The notes below the pieces were generated by a model. That model had not been told where the DNA came from, did no database searches, and saw only the letters and a list, made by a program, of their open reading frames with translations. A stretch of 64,000 nt of DNA from Marinovum sp048263515 (GTDB taxonomy: Bacteria; Pseudomonadota; Alphaproteobacteria; Rhodobacterales; Rhodobacteraceae): positions 62,001 to 126,000 of the forward strand of contig NZ_JBLXEC010000003.1 in assembly GCF_048263515.1 (NCBI RefSeq), read 5' to 3'. Both the position numbers and the translations under genes were made by a program. Shown here piece by piece: positions 40,280 through 49,696 of this stretch (the first letter of the stretch is position 1; every line of letters begins with the position of its first letter).

Positions 40280-41353
40280 ATGCGTGATACCAGCCAGCCC
40301 ACGGACGGGGCCACCTGCCCGGCCCATGCCCCGAAAGACCACCCGGCGATTCCCGCGCAGAAAGTGGGCATCCTGCTGGCCAACCTCGGCACGCCGGACG
40401 GCACCGACTACTGGTCGATGCGCCGCTACCTGGGCGAGTTCCTGTCGGACAAGCGGGTGATCGACTATCCGGCGTGGAAATGGCAGCCGCTGCTGCAGCT
40501 GATCATCCTGTCGAAGCGGCCCTTCACCTCTGGCGCGGCCTATCGCACGATCTGGAACACCGAGGCCAACGAGAGCCCGCTGATGACGATCACCCGCGCC
40601 CAGACCGACGCCCTCCGCGAGACGCTGACCGGGCACTACGGCGACAAGGTGATGGTCGAGTTCTGCATGCGCTACGGCAACCCTTCGACCCAGTCGAAGG
40701 TGCGCGAAATGGTCGCCGCCGGCTGCACCAGGATCCTGTTTTTCCCGCTTTATCCGCAATATGCCGGCGCCACCTCAGCCACCGCGAACGATCAGTTCTT
40801 CCGCGCGCTGATGAAGGAGAAATGGCAGCCCACGGCGCGGATCGTTGATCCCTACTTCGCACATCCCGCCTATATCGACGCCCTGGCGCAATCGGTCGAG
40901 CGGCGCTACGCCGACCTCGAGAAACGGCCCGATATCCTAGTCTGCTCCTACCATGGCGTGCCCAAGCGCTACCTGATGGAGGGCGACCCCTATCATTGCC
41001 AGTGCCAGAAGACGACGCGCCTGCTGAAGGAACGGCTGGGCTGGGCGGATACCGAGATCACCACCACGTTCCAGTCACAGTTCGGCCCCGAGGACTGGCT
41101 GCGGCCCTACACGGTGGACGAGGTGGCGCGGCTGGCGCGCGAAGACGGCAAGAAGGACATCGCGGTGATCGCCCCGGCGTTCTCGGCCGATTGCATCGAG
41201 ACGCTGGAAGAGATCAACGAAGAGATTCGCGAAAGCTTTGAAGAGGCGGGCGGCGAGCGCTTTACCTATGTGCCCTGCCTGAACGACGATGCGGCGCATA
41301 TCGCGGCGCTGAGCACGGTGATCCGCGAGAACCTCGGCGGCTGGCTCGACTGA
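40280..41353 (+). CDS. hemH: Ferrochelatase
   Basis: 357 aa. KVGILLANLGTPDGTDYWSMRRYLGEFLSDKRVIDYP (cited in part: VGILLANLGTPDG), SYHGVPKRYLMEGDPYHCQCQKTTRL with the catalytic His in SYHGVP, and VIAPAFSADCIETLEEINEE with its Glu residues. Inserts ferrous iron into protoporphyrin IX, the last step of haem synthesis; hemD is at 5.7 kb. Its own terminator follows at 41418. Confidence 0.98.
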   Translation: MRDTSQPTDGATCPAHAPKDHPAIPAQKVGILLANLGTPDGTDYWSMRRYLGEFLSDKRVIDYPAWKWQPLLQLIILSKRPFTSGAAYRTIWNTEANESPLMTITRAQTDALRETLTGHYGDKVMVEFCMRYGNPSTQSKVREMVAAGCTRILFFPLYPQYAGATSATANDQFFRALMKEKWQPTARIVDPYFAHPAYIDALAQSVERRYADLEKRPDILVCSYHGVPKRYLMEGDPYHCQCQKTTRLLKERLGWADTEITTTFQSQFGPEDWLRPYTVDEVARLAREDGKKDIAVIAPAFSADCIETLEEINEEIRESFEEAGGERFTYVPCLNDDAAHIAALSTVIRENLGGWLD

Positions 41354-41417
41354 GCCACGCCCCGAGGGGCGCCAGAGCGGGCCGGGGTACCAGAAAAAAA
41401 TCTATCCCTGAAAACGA

Positions 41418-41445
41418 AAAAGCGGCGCCCGAAAGCGCCGCTTTT
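41418..41445. terminator. Bidirectional terminator between hemH and small membrane protein
   Basis: Perfect 11-bp stem AAAAGCGGCGC / GCGCCGCTTTT, loop CCGAAA, with A and T runs on the two sides; serves convergent genes. Confidence 0.92.
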
Positions 41446-41465
41446 CCTTGATCTGGTCGTCGAAC

Positions 41466-41663
41466 TTAGTTGTTGTTCGAAGCCACTGCAACCACGATGG
41501 CAAGCAGGATCAGCGGAACCAGAATACCGGCCGACGAAGATGCTTGTGCGGTTTCTTCAACGATCACCGGTGCTTCGATGATGACGTCGTCTTTTGCGTA
41601 CGAACCGGCGAATGCGGTCGAAGCTGCTGCGGACAGTGCCGCTGCGAGTGCGAGTTTCTTCAT
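41466..41663 (-). CDS. Small exported membrane protein, ferrochelatase-adjacent
   Basis: 65 aa from ATG at 41661-41663, preceded by GGAGGATATGAT. Sec signal peptide MKKLALAAALSAAASTAFAG, short polar middle (SYAKDDVIIEAPVIVEETAQ) and C-terminal membrane segment AGILVPLILLAIVVAVASNN. I recognise the type as frequent in roseobacters next to hemH but know no function. The longer frame upstream to 41726 lacks a ribosome site. Confidence 0.75.
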   Translation of the reverse strand: MKKLALAAALSAAASTAFAGSYAKDDVIIEAPVIVEETAQASSSAGILVPLILLAIVVAVASNNN

Positions 41664-41815
41664 ATCATATCCTCCAGATATTAACTTGCCGCTCATTAAC
41701 CATACCGGTTGCGGCAAGCTACCCAAGACTTACCTCGTGGTTTTTTCTAAGCAGCTTATCGGGGGGATTGCAAACTCATCTTTACGAAACTGCCGTGCAA
41801 AACGCCATCTTGTCG

Positions 41816-42409
41816 TCAAATTAGCAACACTTGAGTGCCCACATCGGCGCGCGCGAAAAGTTCTGCAATATGCTGATTATACAGGCCAATGCAGCCGTTC
41901 GACGAGCGACGGCCGATCTTGCGGGTGTCATGCGTCCCGTGGATCCTGTAGTAGGTCCAACTCAGATAGAGCGCATGGGTTCCCAACGGATTGTCAGGCC
42001 CCGGTCCGACATAGTCGGGCCATTCGGGATTGCGCTTCTTCATCGAGGGCGTGGGCCGCCATTCCGGCCCTTCGACCTTGCGCACCACCGAGGTGCGGCC
42101 GCGCTTGGTCAGATCCTCGGTCAGCGGCACCGAAGTCGGGTACAGCTTGTAGGTGCGGCCATCCTCGGACCAGTAGTGCAGCGCACGGCTGGTGATGTCG
42201 ACGAGGATCGCGCCATTGGCAAGGGAACTGAAGTAGGGCTGCCAGTCCAGCGACCGGAAGCTCGAGATATTGCGCCGGACCGCGCCGGAGATATCCCGCT
42301 CGAGCTCGGTGCTGCCTTGGTTCTGTGCCACTGCCGGCGCGCCGACAAGCGCCGCGGACCCGGCCAGAAAGGCACGGCGATTCAACTGAGTCGCTGAAGT
42401 CTTGGTCAT
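41816..42409 (-). CDS. L,D-transpeptidase (YkuD domain), Tat-exported
   Basis: 197 aa from ATG at 42407-42409, with GGAG eight bases upstream; a GTG nine bases earlier is possible. Twin-Arg leader QLNRRAFLAGSAALVGAPAVAQ. YkuD core: GAILVDITSRALHYWSEDG, MGxNPLGTHALYL-type NPLGTHALYLSW, HGTHDTRKIGRRSSNGCIGLYN, with the catalytic Cys in NGC and His in IHGTH. Instead of the usual SHGC the site reads SNGC. Makes 3-3 crosslinks in peptidoglycan or attaches lipoprotein. Periplasmic. Confidence 0.9.
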   Translation of the reverse strand: MTKTSATQLNRRAFLAGSAALVGAPAVAQNQGSTELERDISGAVRRNISSFRSLDWQPYFSSLANGAILVDITSRALHYWSEDGRTYKLYPTSVPLTEDLTKRGRTSVVRKVEGPEWRPTPSMKKRNPEWPDYVGPGPDNPLGTHALYLSWTYYRIHGTHDTRKIGRRSSNGCIGLYNQHIAELFARADVGTQVLLI

Positions 42410-42577
42410 AAATCCCACTCCTCGGGAACGCTGTCATGGATCACGCGAATTTTAGTGCGCGAAAGCCTCAGTCGCAAATCAAACCGGCGTCAGCGCGCGG
42501 ATCGCCGCCGAGGTGGGTTTGAAAGGCCACTTTTTTCCGGATAAGGCAAGTGAAACGCATATCGGGTGGTTGATGTC

Positions 42578-43210
42578 ATGAAACGTTTCGCAGTCCTGCT
42601 TCTGCCTCTGGTCCTCGTGCTTGCGGCCTGTACCACGTCGAACTACGGCCCGCCGCAGCTCGGCCCCGATGGCAAGCCGCTGCCCAAGGTCTATCGGCTG
42701 GGCTCTGCCGACGAAGGCCGGGTGCAGTTCCGCATGCTTGATGCCGTCAACGCCCTGCGCGGTGCCCGGGGCCTGTCGACCGTGGAGCTTGACGCCCAGC
42801 TCAATGCCGCCGCCGCTACCCATGCCCGTGACATGGCGGTGCAGAACCGCCCGTGGCACTTCGGCTCCGACGGCTCGTCGCCGATCGACCGGGTGGCGCG
42901 GGTCGGCTATCGCGGCCGTCTGTTGGGCGAGGCGATCTCGGAAACCTACGAGACCGAGCTCGAGACCCTGGCCGCCTGGATGGAAGAGCCGGGCACCCGC
43001 GACGTGATTCTGGCACCCGAGGCCCGCGACATGGGCTTTGCCTATCATCAGGAATCCAACGGTAAGATCTGGTGGACCATGGTTCTGGGCGCCCCCGGCG
43101 CGCCGGGTTACCAGCCCAGCACCTCGGTCGCCTCGGCGCCTGCCACCGGGTTGCGGCCGATCGAGGATATCGCCGCCGCCGCGATCAACCTCTCTCAGGA
43201 TGAATTCTGA
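42578..43210 (+). CDS. CAP/SCP-domain lipoprotein
   Basis: 210 aa from ATG 42578 (MKRFAVLLLPLVLVLAAC); a start 12 bases earlier is also in frame. Lipobox LVLAAC gives a lipidated Cys near residue 18. CAP-domain pattern: MLDAVNALRGARGL, LNAAAATHARDMAVQNRPWHFG, GRLLGEAISETYETELETL, WMEEPGTRDVILAPEARDMGFAY and WWTMVLGAP. Bacterial CAP proteins are secreted, often calcium-binding or peptidoglycan-associated; reaction unknown. Not operonic with neighbours. Confidence 0.88.
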   Translation: MKRFAVLLLPLVLVLAACTTSNYGPPQLGPDGKPLPKVYRLGSADEGRVQFRMLDAVNALRGARGLSTVELDAQLNAAAATHARDMAVQNRPWHFGSDGSSPIDRVARVGYRGRLLGEAISETYETELETLAAWMEEPGTRDVILAPEARDMGFAYHQESNGKIWWTMVLGAPGAPGYQPSTSVASAPATGLRPIEDIAAAAINLSQDEF

Positions 43211-43213
43211 GCC

Positions 43214-44152
<939 letters not shown>

Positions 44153-44217
44153 GTGAACCTTCGTTTGATCGTGACACCGCCGGGATAGCGCGAACCGCGC
44201 CCGGCGGAAACCGGCAA

Positions 44218-45237
44218 TCAGGCGGGCGCCCCGGCGCGGTCGCCGTCCTTGCCTTCTTCCCCACCGCGCCGCGACAGCGCGCTTTCGATCCGCGCGGGGC
44301 CCGGGTTTTCGCCCTCGGGGTTCGCCGGCCAGCCTTCGCGCTGGGCCGTGCGGTCGCCGTCGGTCGCCTCGGTCTGGTCGTGAAACAGCACCATCCGCGT
44401 CGGATAGGGCATGTCGACCCCGGCCTTGTCGAGCGCGTTGTAGACATCGCGGATCACCCGCGCCCAGACCTGCACCACGTCGGCGCGGGCCGATTTCGTC
44501 CACCAGCGCAGGCGCACGGTATTGCCGTCGGCATCCATCGACCAGGGCAGCGCCTCAGGCGCGGGGTCGTTCAGCACGCCGTCGACCCCGGCGCAGGTCT
44601 CGACCATGATCTTGCAGGCCTTGTCGAAATCGTCGGAACAGCCGATCTGGATATCGTATTGCGAGCGGCGGGTGTCATAGGCGGTGTTGACCGTCACCGC
44701 GTCGGTGTAGATGTCAGCGTTCGGGATCACCACGCGGCGACCGTCATAGGTCTTGATCAGGGTGGCGCGGGTCTCGATCCGCTCGACCGTGCCCTCGAAG
44801 CCGCCCGACACGATCTGATCGCCGACCTGGAAGGGCTGGCGCAGCAGGATCAGGATGCCGGCCAACATGTTCTGCAGGATGTCCTTGAAGGCAAAGCCGA
44901 TCGCCACCGAGGAGATGCCCAGCCCGGCGAAGAGATCGCCGGGCGTGATCGAGGGCGCGATGATGGTGATCGCCAGCATGACGCCGACGATGATGATCGC
45001 CCAGCGCACCAGCGCGCCGCCGACATCGCCAAGGCTCGGGCGGTCGTGCTTGTGGCCCTGGCGCGCCAGCACCCGGCCGATCCAGCCGGCCAGCAGCCAG
45101 AAGACCACAAGGACAACCAGCCCCACCGCGATATTCGGTAGCAATCGCAGGAACCCGTCGAGCCAGGCGTCGATCTTTTCGAAGATGTTGCCGACATCCG
45201 CGTCGATCTGTTCTGCTCCGACGTCGTCCTGCTCCAT
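44218..45237 (-). CDS. MscS-family mechanosensitive channel
   Basis: 339 aa. Three membrane segments (about 32-54, 75-100, 103-135); the third, GLGISSVAIGFAFKDILQNMLAGILILL, is the pore helix, followed by QVGDQIVSGGFEGTVERIETRATLIKTYDGRRVVIPNADIYTDAVTVNT (beta domain; key motif VVIPNADI). Long acidic/polar C-terminal tail. Releases solutes at hypo-osmotic shock. Inner membrane. 66 bp upstream of the ABC ATPase gene in the same direction. Confidence 0.94.
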   Translation of the reverse strand: MEQDDVGAEQIDADVGNIFEKIDAWLDGFLRLLPNIAVGLVVLVVFWLLAGWIGRVLARQGHKHDRPSLGDVGGALVRWAIIIVGVMLAITIIAPSITPGDLFAGLGISSVAIGFAFKDILQNMLAGILILLRQPFQVGDQIVSGGFEGTVERIETRATLIKTYDGRRVVIPNADIYTDAVTVNTAYDTRRSQYDIQIGCSDDFDKACKIMVETCAGVDGVLNDPAPEALPWSMDADGNTVRLRWWTKSARADVVQVWARVIRDVYNALDKAGVDMPYPTRMVLFHDQTEATDGDRTAQREGWPANPEGENPGPARIESALSRRGGEEGKDGDRAGAPA

Positions 45238-45420
45238 GCGTCCATCCCCTTGCGCTCATGAGTGATGCTGGAAATGGCGCAGTGGGCGCAGAGGTCAAGC
45301 ATGGCGGTCCGGCGTCAGGGCCCCGGCCCTTGCCCAAGCGGCCGGGATCGCTATCATGCAGCCCGACCCGGGGCATCGCGTCCAAGCGGCCCAGACCCTA
45401 CCCACACAAGCGAGACTGAC

Positions 45421-45606
45421 ATGACAATCGCCCCGCCCGAAACCAAGATCGTGACCACCAACCGGGTGGCCTGTGACGGCGGCGAAGCCGCGCTGGGCCA
45501 TCCCCGGGTCTGGCTGATGATCCCGGCCGAGACCGGCTGGGTCGAATGCCCCTATTGCGACGCGAAATACGTGCATGAGGCTTTTGCCCAAGCTGCCGGA
45601 AAATGA
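45421..45606 (+). CDS. NDUFS6-like zinc-finger protein (zf-CHCC)
   Basis: 61 aa from ATG 45421. Zinc ligands C18, H27, C43 and C46 (VACDGG, LGHPRVW, ECPYCDAKYV) in the spacing of the zf-CHCC family, to which mitochondrial complex I subunit NDUFS6 belongs. Bacterial members are accessory to NADH dehydrogenase in alphaproteobacteria. Overlaps the next gene by 4 bp (ATGA). Confidence 0.85.
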   Translation: MTIAPPETKIVTTNRVACDGGEAALGHPRVWLMIPAETGWVECPYCDAKYVHEAFAQAAGK

Positions 45607-46220
45607 CCCTGCGGCGGCTCTCTGCCGCGCTGCTGGCGCTGGCCGTGGTGGCGACCATCGTCACCCGGATCGCCCTGAATATCGAGGCTAACGGCTATTC
45701 GCTGCCAGAGGCCGTCTGGCGGATCTATCGCTACTTCACCATCTGGACCAATACCGCCGTCGGCCTGGCCGCCGCGCTGATCGCCCTGCGCGGGCGGCTT
45801 GACGGGCGGATCAGCGGCGGGCTGGTGATGGCGATCGCGGCGGTGGGCGTGGTCTATCACCTGCTGCTGGCGTCAGAGAACAGCTATGTCGGCCTCGAGT
45901 GGCTGATCGACGCGACCTTCCATACCTTTGTGCCGGTCTGGTTCAGCCTGCATTGGCTGGCCTTCGAACCCAAGGCGCAGGTCAGCTGGCGCAGCCTGCC
46001 GCTCTGGCTGGCCTATCCGACGATTTATTGTGCCTACGCGCTGATCCGGGGACTGTTTGACGGCGAATTCCCCTATTTCTTCCTCGATCCCGGCAAGCAG
46101 GGCATGCTGGGCATCCTGGCCTGGATGCTGGCACTGATCACCGCCTTTGCCATCGCCGGGGCGCTGATCGTGCTTCTGGCGCGGGCGCTGCAGCCCCGGC
46201 AGGTGGCGCAGCGGGGCTGA
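45603..46220 (+). CDS. Pr6Pr family integral membrane protein
   Basis: 205 aa, six membrane segments. Motifs IYRYFTIWTNTAVGL and VYHLLLA, WLIDATFHTFVPVWFSLHWL, LPLWLAYPTIYCAYALIRG with FPYFFLDP are the Pr6Pr (FAR-17a/AIG1-like) pattern. Relatives in eukaryotes hydrolyse fatty-acid esters of hydroxy fatty acids; bacterial function unknown. Coupled to the NDUFS6-like gene by ATGA overlap. Confidence 0.85.
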   Translation: MTLRRLSAALLALAVVATIVTRIALNIEANGYSLPEAVWRIYRYFTIWTNTAVGLAAALIALRGRLDGRISGGLVMAIAAVGVVYHLLLASENSYVGLEWLIDATFHTFVPVWFSLHWLAFEPKAQVSWRSLPLWLAYPTIYCAYALIRGLFDGEFPYFFLDPGKQGMLGILAWMLALITAFAIAGALIVLLARALQPRQVAQRG

Positions 46221-46227
46221 GGCCGGG

Positions 46228-46350
46228 TTGCGTATTTGTGCAAGAGAAGAAGCAGGGGTGCGCGGCCTGACTGTGCCAGGATTTTGGCAGGGCGCGGCGG
46301 GCCTGAGGTCGTGTGGCGTATTTGCGAAAGAGAAGAAGCAGGGGGCGCGG
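46228..46350 (-). repeat. Two direct copies of a family-B half-unit upstream of polA
   Basis: GCGTATTTGTGCAAGAGAAG at 46230 and GCGTATTTGCGAAAGAGAAG at 46316 start two near-identical units of about 36 bp, 86 bp apart, both continuing AAGCAGGGG(T/G)GCGCGGC. They match the reverse-oriented element at 59941-59964 (GTATTTTCAAACAGAAGAAG). No gene lies between 46221 and 46488. The linked GC-rich palindrome of other copies is not obvious here. Confidence 0.6.
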
Positions 46351-46488
46351 CGCAGGGTGGCGGCGGGGCCCCGGCAAGAGGCTAAGGCCGGGATCGATGC
46401 AATAGTGATGGAGAAGACGTAGAGGCCGGCTGGCCATGCCGGCCCGCGCGTGGCATGAAACGGGCCGACGCCAGTGGAGGGATGCGCA

Positions 46489-49290
46489 ATGACGCAACAA
46501 TTCGGCAAGGGATGCCACCTGCATCTGATCGACGGATCGGCCTATATCTTTCGCGCCTACCACGCGCTGCCGCCGCTGACGCGCAAGTCCGACGGATTGC
46601 CGATCGGCGCAGTCTCGGGCTTCTGCAACATGCTGCAGAAGTTCGTCGAGGATAACGCCGGCCCCGATGCGCCGACCCATGTGGCGGTGATCTTCGACAA
46701 GGGCAGCCATACCTTCCGCAACGATCTCTACGATCTCTACAAGGCCAACCGCGAGGCGATGCCCGAAGACCTGCGGCCGCAGATCCCGCTGACCCGGCGC
46801 GCGACCGAGGCCTTCAACATCGCCTGCAAGGAGATCGAGGGCTTCGAGGCCGACGACATTATCGCCACCCTCGCCTGCCAGGCGCGCGAAGCCGGCGGGC
46901 GGGTGACCATATTATCATCTGACAAGGACCTGATGCAGCTGGTGGGCGACGGTGTCGACATGCTCGACCCGATGAAGAACAAGCGCATCGACCGCGAGGG
47001 CGTGATCGAGAAATTCGGCGTCGGGCCAGAGCGGGTGGTCGACGTCCAGGCGCTGGCCGGCGACAGCGTCGACAACGTGCCGGGCGCGCCGGGCATCGGC
47101 ATCAAGACCGCGGCGCTCCTGATCAACGAATACGGCTCGCTCGAGGAGCTCCTGGACCGCGCCGAGGAGATCAAGCAGCCGAAACGCCGGCAGACCCTGA
47201 TCGAGAAGCGCGCACAGATCGAGATTTCCAAGAAGCTGGTGCAGCTTGATTGCGACATGGAGCTGCCTTTCGGGCTTGATGATCTGGAAGTGCGCGAGCC
47301 GGATGCCGAGACCCTGCTGGGCTTTCTGAGCGAGATGGAATTCCGCACCCTGACCAAGCGGATTTCCGACAAGCTGGGCGTCGAGGCGCCGGCGATGCCG
47401 GAACCCACCGCCCCCGAGACGCCGGAGGCGCAGGTCGAACAGGTGGCCTTCAACCCCGAGTCCTATGAATGCGTCCGCGATGCCGCGGCGCTGCAGGTCT
47501 GGATCGACCGGATCAACGACCGGGGTTACGTGGCGGTCGACACCGAAACCACCAGCCTCAACGACATGCGCGCCGAACTGGTGGGCATCTCGCTCTGCGT
47601 CGAGGCCGGTCAGGCCTGCTACATTCCGCTGGCGCATCGCGCGTCGAGCACCGACGATCTCTTCGGCTCGGACGATCTGGCCGAGGGGCAGATGGGCTTT
47701 GACGCCTGTCTGGCGCTGCTGAAACCGGTGCTCGAGGACCCGGCGGTGCTCAAGATCGGTCAGAACATGAAGTATGACGCCAAGATCTTTGCCCGTAACG
47801 GCATCACCGTGGCGCCGATCGATGACACCATGTTGATGTCCTATGCGATGCACGCGGGCCTGCACAATCACGGCATGGACGCGCTGTCGGAACGCTACCT
47901 GTCGCACAGCCCGATCCCGATCAAGGAGCTCTTGGGCACTGGTAAGGCGCAGATCACCTTTGACAAGGTCGAGATCGACAAGGCCACGCGCTATGCCGCC
48001 GAGGATGCCGACATCACCCTGCGGCTTTGGCAGGCCTTCAAGCCGCAGCTGCACCGCAAGGGCGTGACCCGGGTCTACGAGCGGATGGAACGGCCGCTGG
48101 TGCCGGTGCTGGCCGAGATGGAGATGCACGGCATCAAGGTCGACCGTGACACGCTCTCGCGCATGTCGAACGCGTTCTCTCAGAAGATGGCGGCGCTGGA
48201 GGACGAGATCCACGAACTGGCCGGGCGCAAGTTCAACGTCGGCAGCCCGAAGCAGCTGGGCGAGATCCTGTTCGACGAGATGGGCATCGAAGGCGGCAAG
48301 AAGGGCAAGACCGGGGCCTATGCCACCGGCGCAGACATCCTCGAGGACCTGGCCACCGTGCACGATCTGCCGGCGCGGGTGCTGGACTGGCGGCAGCTCA
48401 GCAAGCTGAAATCCACTTACACCGACGCGCTGCAGGAGCATATCCATCCCGAGACCAAGCGGGTGCACACCTGCTATTCGATCGCCGGGGCCAACACCGG
48501 CCGTCTGGCCTCGACCGATCCGAACCTGCAGAACATCCCGATCCGCACCGAGGAAGGCCGCCGCATCCGCGAGGCGTTCGTGGCCGAGCCGGGTAACGTT
48601 CTGGTCTCGCTCGACTACAGCCAGATCGAGCTGCGCATCCTCGCGCATATCGCCGACATTCCGGCGCTGAAGCAGGCCTTCCGCGAGGGTCAGGACATTC
48701 ACGCCGCCACCGCGTCCGAGATGTTCGGCGTGCCGCTCGACGAGATGACGCCAGAGGTGCGGCGGCAGGCCAAGGCGATCAACTTCGGCGTGATCTACGG
48801 GATTTCCGGCTTCGGCCTGGCCCGCAACCTGCGGATCCCGCGCGCCGATGCCCAGGGCTTCATCGACCGCTATTTCGAGCGCTTCCCGGGGATCAAGGAG
48901 TACATGGAGCAGACCGTGGCCTTCGCCAAGGAGCACAAGCGGGTCGAGACCCTGTTCGGTCGGCAGATCCACACGCCGGAGATCGGCGCCAAGGGGCCGC
49001 ACGCCGGTTTCGCCAAACGCGCCGCGATCAACGCGCCGATCCAGGGGACGGCGGCGGATATCATCCGCCGGGCGATGATCCGGATGCCCGAAGCGATCGC
49101 CGGGATGCCCGCGAAGATGCTGCTGCAGGTGCACGACGAACTGTTGTTCGAGGTCGAGGCCGGGGCGGCGGAGGACCTGATCGGGCGCGCCCGCGAAGTG
49201 ATGGAAGGCGCGGCGGACCCGGTGATCAAGCTCGACGTGCCGCTGGTGGCAGATGCCGGGCAAGGGGCGAATTGGGCGGAGGCGCATTGA
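46489..49290 (+). CDS. polA: DNA polymerase I
   Basis: 933 aa from ATG 46489 with GGAGG eight bases upstream. Domain order is complete: 5'-3' exonuclease (LHLIDGSAYIFRAYHA, VTILSSDKDLMQLV, GDSVDNVPGAPGIGIKTA), 3'-5' exonuclease with intact acidic residues (AVDTETTSLNDM, IGQNMKYDAKIF, YAAEDADITL), and polymerase motifs A (VSLDYSQIELRILAHI), B (RRQAKAINFGVIYGISGFGL) and C (LLQVHDELLFEV). Replication primer removal and repair. Proofreading should be active. Confidence 0.99.
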   Translation: MTQQFGKGCHLHLIDGSAYIFRAYHALPPLTRKSDGLPIGAVSGFCNMLQKFVEDNAGPDAPTHVAVIFDKGSHTFRNDLYDLYKANREAMPEDLRPQIPLTRRATEAFNIACKEIEGFEADDIIATLACQAREAGGRVTILSSDKDLMQLVGDGVDMLDPMKNKRIDREGVIEKFGVGPERVVDVQALAGDSVDNVPGAPGIGIKTAALLINEYGSLEELLDRAEEIKQPKRRQTLIEKRAQIEISKKLVQLDCDMELPFGLDDLEVREPDAETLLGFLSEMEFRTLTKRISDKLGVEAPAMPEPTAPETPEAQVEQVAFNPESYECVRDAAALQVWIDRINDRGYVAVDTETTSLNDMRAELVGISLCVEAGQACYIPLAHRASSTDDLFGSDDLAEGQMGFDACLALLKPVLEDPAVLKIGQNMKYDAKIFARNGITVAPIDDTMLMSYAMHAGLHNHGMDALSERYLSHSPIPIKELLGTGKAQITFDKVEIDKATRYAAEDADITLRLWQAFKPQLHRKGVTRVYERMERPLVPVLAEMEMHGIKVDRDTLSRMSNAFSQKMAALEDEIHELAGRKFNVGSPKQLGEILFDEMGIEGGKKGKTGAYATGADILEDLATVHDLPARVLDWRQLSKLKSTYTDALQEHIHPETKRVHTCYSIAGANTGRLASTDPNLQNIPIRTEEGRRIREAFVAEPGNVLVSLDYSQIELRILAHIADIPALKQAFREGQDIHAATASEMFGVPLDEMTPEVRRQAKAINFGVIYGISGFGLARNLRIPRADAQGFIDRYFERFPGIKEYMEQTVAFAKEHKRVETLFGRQIHTPEIGAKGPHAGFAKRAAINAPIQGTAADIIRRAMIRMPEAIAGMPAKMLLQVHDELLFEVEAGAAEDLIGRAREVMEGAADPVIKLDVPLVADAGQGANWAEAH

Positions 49291-49318
49291 GGCGGATCGG
49301 TTCGGTGGGCATTGTGTC

Positions 49319-49388
49319 CGTCGTGCCCCGGACTTGATCCGGGGCCTCTCCGTCAGCCATGAGGTCCCGGGTCAAGCCCGGGACGGCG
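49319..49388. repeat. Double-hairpin palindromic repeat, copy 1
   Basis: CCCCGGACTTGATCCGGGG and CCCGGGTCAAGCCCGGG lie in mirror orientation (GCCCCGGACTTGATCCGGGGCCTC ... GAGGT...GGGAC), making one larger inverted repeat. Such CCGGACTTGATCCGG elements are common in alphaproteobacterial genomes. First of three repeat elements that fill the 406-bp gap between polA and the DUF1285 gene. Confidence 0.8.
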
Positions 49389-49439
49389 GGGTGCCTCTGC
49401 CCTGCCACAGCGCACCAAGCCGCGCTACCTTCCCCGGTC

Positions 49440-49600
49440 CGGACTCAAGGCCGAAGGCCGCCGGACCAGCGGCTGCCCGCCCCCCGGGCTGCCGCTTGGG
49501 TGACGTGAGCACATCGTTCTGAGGTCTTCCGGATTTGGCTGGGATAATGCGCGGCCGAACCAAGGTCATGGCGGCATCCCGCGGGCAGCCGCTGGTCCGG
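49440..49600 (-). repeat. Structured intergenic repeat, family R, copy 4 (minus strand)
   Basis: Arms are a perfect 20-bp inverted repeat, CCGGACCAGCGGCTGCCCGC (49461-49480) and its complement (49581-49600), enclosing 100 bp. On the minus strand the core carries TTATCCCAGCCAAATCCGG, AAGACCT and CGATGTGCTCACG, matching copies at 27 and 29 kb. A second hairpin GGCC-TTC-GGCC (49449-49459) follows, then TTGAGTCCGG as in copy 3. Arm sequence is unrelated to the other copies, yet self-complementary. Flanked on both sides by the double-hairpin repeat. Confidence 0.8.
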
Positions 49601-49626
49601 CTGGGGGCTTGGGTTGCAATCGGCGC

Positions 49627-49696
49627 AACGCGCCCCGGACGTGATCCGGGGCCTCCAGCGTCGGAGATGAGGTCCCGGATCAGGTCCGGGACGGCG
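49627..49696. repeat. Double-hairpin palindromic repeat, copy 2
   Basis: CCCCGGACGTGATCCGGGG plus GAGGTCCCGGATCAGGTCCGGGAC, same design and orientation as the copy at 49319. It ends against the stop codon of the DUF1285 gene. With copy 1 it brackets the family-R element. Confidence 0.78.

Noticed and set aside
46915..49287. 790-codon minus-strand open frame antisense to polA
   Set aside because: A shadow of high GC third positions. polA has every catalytic motif in the sense frame; the antisense translation is low-complexity and has no domain.
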